NCBI GenBank assembly: GCA_903870275.1
Contig: CAIQCK010000012.1
Coordinates: forward strand, 177,509 to 241,508
DNA: 64,000 bases
Reading direction: 5' to 3'
DNA from: an uncultured bacterium
GTDB lineage: Bacteria > Verrucomicrobiota > Verrucomicrobiia > CAIQCK01
Under the pieces are notes generated by a model that did not search any database, was not told the origin of the DNA, and worked only from the letters and a program-made list of their open reading frames with translations. Of this stretch, positions 60,713-64,000 are shown one piece after another. The translations under genes were made by a program, and so were the position numbers. Position 1 is the first letter of the stretch. Each line of letters starts with the position of its first letter.

Positions 60713-61897
60713 TTAAAGCTCATTGAGCACCGCGCACAGCTTCCGAATTTTCTCCTTGTCCAACGCCGGATAGTTGCCGATGTAGGCGCCGTAAAAGTGG
60801 ACGTGCTCCACGGCGGTATACTTTTCGCATTCCGCGTCGCCGACAACGCGGCGGAGGTAGGGCTGGCGCAGTTGATTGCCGCCGCCGGAGAGGCCGCGGC
60901 GGAACTCGACCTTGAGTTGCCGTAGCGCCGCTTCCACGCGCGCCCAGAGCGCCGCGTCCGGCTGGCGCAGCACCAGCGTGAAGGCGTAGTTGCAACTGCC
61001 TTCGACCGCAAAGTCGGTCTGGTATTTCGCCGGATCAAGGCCGGCCAGAAACATCTGCAGGTTTGCGCGCCGGATATCGTTGCTGGCGTCCAGGCGCTTG
61101 AGCTGCGCGCGGCCGAACACGCCCGTCAGCTCGGTCGGCCGGACGTTGTAGCCGGGGAACGCGAAGATGAAATCGGGCGTCAGGTCGGGGTGCGCTTCGG
61201 CGTATTGTCGCCGGCGCGCCTCGCTGGTGCACTCGCGCACCATGCCGTGCGAGCGGAGCATCCGCGCGGTTTCATACAGCGCTTCATCGTTGGTGCAGAT
61301 CATGCCGCCTTCGATCGTGCTCATGTGGTGGGCAAAGTAGAACGAGAAATTGGAGACCAACCCGAAGCTGCCCACCTTGCGGCCGTTGAACGTGGCACCA
61401 TGCGATTCGCAGCAGTCCTCGATGAGCGGCACCTTGCGCGCGGCCAGTTCGTCGAGCAACCGCTGCGTGAGCGCGTTGTAGCCGAGGATGTGCGTGAGGA
61501 AAACCGCGCGGGTGTCGCGGGTGATTTCCTGCAACACCTGCTCCGTGTCCATGCCGAGCGTGCGGGGGTCAATGTCCACGAACACCGGGTCGAATCCGGT
61601 TTGCAGCACCGCCGCGATGTCCGACACCCACGTCAGCGGCGGGACGATGATCTCGCCGCCCCCGGCCTGTTCGCGCAGCGCCGCCAGCGTAAGCAGGTTG
61701 GCGGAGGCGCCGCTGTTGACCAACACGCTGTATTTCACGCCGAGCCACTCCGACCATTCGCGCTCAAAGGCACGCACCTGTTCGCCGTGCGTCAGCCGCG
61801 GCTGCGGTTGTTGCAGGTAGGCGATCACCGCGTCAAGGTCTCCGCGGGTGATGTTGTCGTCCATCAACGGCCAGATCAGTGGTTCTACAGCGGTCAT
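60713..61897 (-). CDS. ColD-like PLP-dependent sugar 3-dehydratase (DegT/DnrJ fold, Lys replaced by His)
   Basis: The 394-aa protein has the DegT/DnrJ/EryC1/StrS fold: VLVNSGASANLLTLAAL, IVPPLTWVSDIAAVLQTGFDPVFVDID, and IEDCCESHGA (Asp161 for the PLP ring). In the position of the Schiff-base Lys it has His190 (SFYFAHHMSTIEGG). This replacement is known from ColD and RfbH/E1, which remove the C3 hydroxyl instead of transaminating. Length is close to ColD (388 aa), and next to GDP-fucose-synthase-like and split transketolase genes a GDP-4-keto-6-deoxymannose substrate is plausible. An inactive or unusual aminotransferase is less likely. Confidence 0.82.
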   Translation of the reverse strand: MTAVEPLIWPLMDDNITRGDLDAVIAYLQQPQPRLTHGEQVRAFEREWSEWLGVKYSVLVNSGASANLLTLAALREQAGGGEIIVPPLTWVSDIAAVLQTGFDPVFVDIDPRTLGMDTEQVLQEITRDTRAVFLTHILGYNALTQRLLDELAARKVPLIEDCCESHGATFNGRKVGSFGLVSNFSFYFAHHMSTIEGGMICTNDEALYETARMLRSHGMVRECTSEARRRQYAEAHPDLTPDFIFAFPGYNVRPTELTGVFGRAQLKRLDASNDIRRANLQMFLAGLDPAKYQTDFAVEGSCNYAFTLVLRQPDAALWARVEAALRQLKVEFRRGLSGGGNQLRQPYLRRVVGDAECEKYTAVEHVHFYGAYIGNYPALDKEKIRKLCAVLNEL

Positions 61898-61913
61898 GGT
61901 GTTGGTTCCCGGA

Positions 61914-62864
61914 TTACGCGGCGGGCGCGGCGATGGCCTGCAGGATGCCTCGCTCGTCGATGCCGCACAGTTGGTGCAGGTGGGCGCGGTTGCCCACTTC
62001 AAAAAGGTAATGGTCGTTCACACCCAGCGCGCGCACGGCGATGCGAGCGTCGTGGCGGGCCAGCAGGCCGACAATCATCGAGTCGAGGCCGCCGCGGTTG
62101 AGGAAACCCTCCTCGACGGTGACGACGCGCCGGTATTTTTCCAGCGTGCGGAAGAGGCGATCTTCGTTCAGCGGCCGGAAGGCGAAGACGTCCACCAGCC
62201 CGGCACGGCCGGCCGACTGCGCGAGGGCGCGTTGCGACACCTGCGTCATGAAGCCGGTGGCCACGACGCAGGTGTCGCCGCCGTGGGCCAGTTCGCAAAA
62301 ACCGTCCTCCAGATCGGCGGGCGCGCCGTCCTGGTAAAGGTTTGTGACGGGCTTGCTGTCGAGCCGGATGTATTTGGGGCGGTGGCTGTGCAGCGACCGC
62401 TCGGCCACGCGCGCCGCCAGCGCCCAATCGCTCGGTGAGAAGACCTCGAGGTGGGGCAGCAGGCGCATGAGGGTGATGTCCTCGAGGCAGTGGTGGCTCG
62501 GCCCGGAGAGGTCGTAGCTCAACCCGGCGCCGACGCCGACGATGTTGACGTTGAGCGGGCGCACCTGCGCGGCCATGGAGAGGTTGGTGCGAATTTGCTC
62601 GTAGCAGCGCATGCTCATGAAGCCGGCGATGCCAAAGGCGTAGGTGGTGAATCCCTCGATGGCCAGGCCGGTGGCGACATTGACCGCGCTTTGCTCGGCG
62701 ATGCCAACGTTGATGAAACGGTCGCCGAATTCGGAGCGAATTTTGTCGAGCGCCGGCGCGCCGAAGTCGTCGGTGACAATAAAAATGTTTTCGTGCTGCC
62801 GCATCGCCTCCAGCAGGCGGTCGAAGAAGGCGTCGCGCATCGTCATGGAGCGGGTGTCACTCAT
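61914..62864 (-). CDS. Transketolase C-terminal subunit, pair 2
   Basis: The 316-aa protein carries the Pyr and C-terminal domains: MRDAFFDRLLEAM, VGIAEQSAVNVATGLAIEG, and GPSHHCLEDITLMRLLPHLEV. Its ATG overlaps the stop of the N-terminal subunit gene (ATGA). It is clearly diverged from pair 1, which suggests a different acceptor or donor. Confidence 0.92.
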   Translation of the reverse strand: MSDTRSMTMRDAFFDRLLEAMRQHENIFIVTDDFGAPALDKIRSEFGDRFINVGIAEQSAVNVATGLAIEGFTTYAFGIAGFMSMRCYEQIRTNLSMAAQVRPLNVNIVGVGAGLSYDLSGPSHHCLEDITLMRLLPHLEVFSPSDWALAARVAERSLHSHRPKYIRLDSKPVTNLYQDGAPADLEDGFCELAHGGDTCVVATGFMTQVSQRALAQSAGRAGLVDVFAFRPLNEDRLFRTLEKYRRVVTVEEGFLNRGGLDSMIVGLLARHDARIAVRALGVNDHYLFEVGNRAHLHQLCGIDERGILQAIAAPAA

Positions 62865-63706
62865 GAGAGCCTCCCGACGGCCTCGGCGACCTGTTGTGCG
62901 TTGAGAGTTTTGACGTGACAGAGGACGTCGCTTTCGAGCGACGGTACGCCTTTGCCTTTGACGGTGCGCGCGACGATGGCCTGCGGCCGGCTCGTGCTGG
63001 ACTGGCGGCCATCCGCCAGCGCGCGATGCACAGCGCCCAGGTCGTGGCCGTCCACGGTGACGGCGTCCCACTGGAACTCCCGCAGTTTGCGGTCCAGCGG
63101 CTCCAAGTTGATGATGTTGCGGCAGTAGTCGAGCATCGAGATGCCGTTGTAGTCCACGATCAAGGTCAGGTTGCTCAATCCCTGCTGGCCGGCGAACATA
63201 ACGGCCTCCCAAATCGAGCCTTCGCAAAGTTCGCCGTCGCCGCAGACCACATACACGCGGGCATCGGAGCGTTTCTGCCGCAAACCGACGGCGATGCCGC
63301 ACGCAACGCCGAGGCCATGGCCGAGCGAGCCGTTGGTGGTTTCGATGCCGGGGATTTGCATGTCCGGAATGCCGCCGAGTCGCGAGCCGGGTTTGCAAAC
63401 GGTGGCGAGTTCCTCGCGCCCGATGAAGCCCAAGTCAGCCAGAATAGGATAGAGAGCGATGCAGCCATGGCCTTTGCTGGCGATGAAGCGGTCGCGGCCT
63501 TCCCACTGCGGCTGGCGGGGGTCGAAGCGCAGCCACCCGCCGTAATAGAGCGTCGCCAGCACTTCCACCGCCGACAGCGAGGAAGCGATGCGCGTTTCCG
63601 GGGCGATGCCGTGGATCTTCAACGTCTCGCGCCGTACCCACGCGGCCTTCTCTTTCAGGCGAGCCAGCAGCGCCGCGTCCGCGATTTCTTTTACATCATT
63701 TGCCAT
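62861..63706 (-). CDS. Transketolase N-terminal subunit, pair 2
   Basis: The 281-aa protein has the TPP domain (SKGHGCIALYPILAD, NGSLGHGLGVACGIAVG, GDGELCEGSIWEAVMFAG). ATG 63706 is preferred over GTG 63712; neither has a clear ribosome binding site, and coupling to the upstream gene (9 nt) is likely. It forms one enzyme with the overlapping downstream gene. Confidence 0.92.
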   Translation of the reverse strand: MANDVKEIADAALLARLKEKAAWVRRETLKIHGIAPETRIASSLSAVEVLATLYYGGWLRFDPRQPQWEGRDRFIASKGHGCIALYPILADLGFIGREELATVCKPGSRLGGIPDMQIPGIETTNGSLGHGLGVACGIAVGLRQKRSDARVYVVCGDGELCEGSIWEAVMFAGQQGLSNLTLIVDYNGISMLDYCRNIINLEPLDRKLREFQWDAVTVDGHDLGAVHRALADGRQSSTSRPQAIVARTVKGKGVPSLESDVLCHVKTLNAQQVAEAVGRLS

Positions 63707-63715
63707 AGACACGTG

Positions 63716-64000
63716 TTACTTACGCGACGACTCCCGTTCCAGCAAGCTTTGATAGGTCGCCTGAAGCCCTTTCTCGAAGGAAACGGCCGGATGCCAGCCC
63801 ATTGCCAGCAGCCGGCTTGAATCGAGCCGCTTCAAGAGCGCGCCGTCGGGTTTGGAAGTGTCGAAGCGCAGTTCGCCCGTGTAGCCCACGACCCGCCGGA
63901 TGGTTTCGGCGGCTTCGCGGATGGAAAGGTCGGCGCCGCCGCCGAGGTTGATCGGCTCGGCCTCGTCGTAGCCGTTCATCACGAAGATGCACGCGTCGGC
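63716..64000 (-). CDS. GDP-L-fucose-synthase-like epimerase/reductase, C-terminal end
   Basis: Only the last 94 residues are in the window; the frame is open to the right edge. EPINLGGGADLSIREAAETI, VVGYTGELRFDTSKPDGALLK and LDSSRLLAMGWHPAVSFEKGLQ match the C-terminus of GDP-fucose synthase (Fcl/WcaG) and ColC-like enzymes, which act on GDP-4-keto-6-deoxymannose or its 3-deoxy form. It is the upstream gene of the transketolase pair 2 operon. Confidence 0.85.
   Translation of the reverse strand, partial: ADACIFVMNGYDEAEPINLGGGADLSIREAAETIRRVVGYTGELRFDTSKPDGALLKRLDSSRLLAMGWHPAVSFEKGLQATYQSLLERESSRK

Overview
The window is GC-rich chromosomal DNA that looks like Verrucomicrobiota (Limisphaerales/Pedosphaera-like); Planctomycetota is the main alternative. 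This is inferred from the gene repertoire: a planctomycete-type cytochrome c (PSCyt1)-SUMF1 fusion, a sulfatase, a Tat-exported Gfo/Idh/MocA oxidoreductase, a UroD-family protein, GH-A and GH116 glycosidases, an ECF sigma factor next to a VWA protein, and many short palindromic repeats. No rRNA, tRNA or CRISPR array was seen.

Layout. 1-8.1 kb (minus strand): a type II secretion operon, gspE-F-G-H-I-J-K followed by a PilM/PilN-like gspL that runs off the left edge. It is driven by a very good sigma70-type promoter directly upstream of gspE. A TPR membrane protein lies upstream (8.2-9.0 kb). 9.1-17.7 kb (plus strand): catabolic and exported functions (Gfo/Idh/MocA oxidoreductase, response regulator, cytochrome c-SUMF1 fusion, LTxxQ-type Cys-rich protein, Nudix hydrolase, sulfatase, UroD-family protein), with a 1.3-kb repeat-rich gap at 10,961-12,257. 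17.8-19.7 kb: a small accessory patch with a 58-aa protein, a PD-(D/E)xK-like protein and a VapBC toxin-antitoxin pair. 19.8-26.9 kb: DEAD-box helicase, HAD phosphatase, secreted proteins, an MBL hydrolase and a 1084-aa clan GH-A glycosidase. 27.1-30.4 kb: an ECF sigma factor followed by a 908-aa protein combining an anti-sigma-like N-terminus, autotransporter-type repeats and a VWA domain.

30.4-64 kb is a large surface-polysaccharide locus. It contains a CDP-sugar branch (cytidylyltransferase, 4,6-dehydratase, epimerase, reductase, C-methyltransferase; 31.8-36.3 kb), two tandem FHA-domain paralogs, glycosyltransferases, methyltransferases, a GH116 glycosidase, large membrane proteins and four radical SAM enzymes. 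Two of the radical SAM enzymes lie in a duplicated [B12-radical SAM + GT2] module. The right end (58.6-64 kb) has two split transketolase pairs around a DegT-fold protein whose PLP lysine is replaced by histidine (ColD-like), next to the end of a GDP-fucose-synthase-like gene. Together these suggest a GDP-linked, deoxygenated and carbon-branched sugar, which is the most interesting hypothesis in the window.

A second theme is repeats. Several families of short palindromic or tandem repeats sit directly behind stop codons, and members of the same families are also found in frame inside genes (gspI, gspJ, the GH-A glycosidase, probably GH116).
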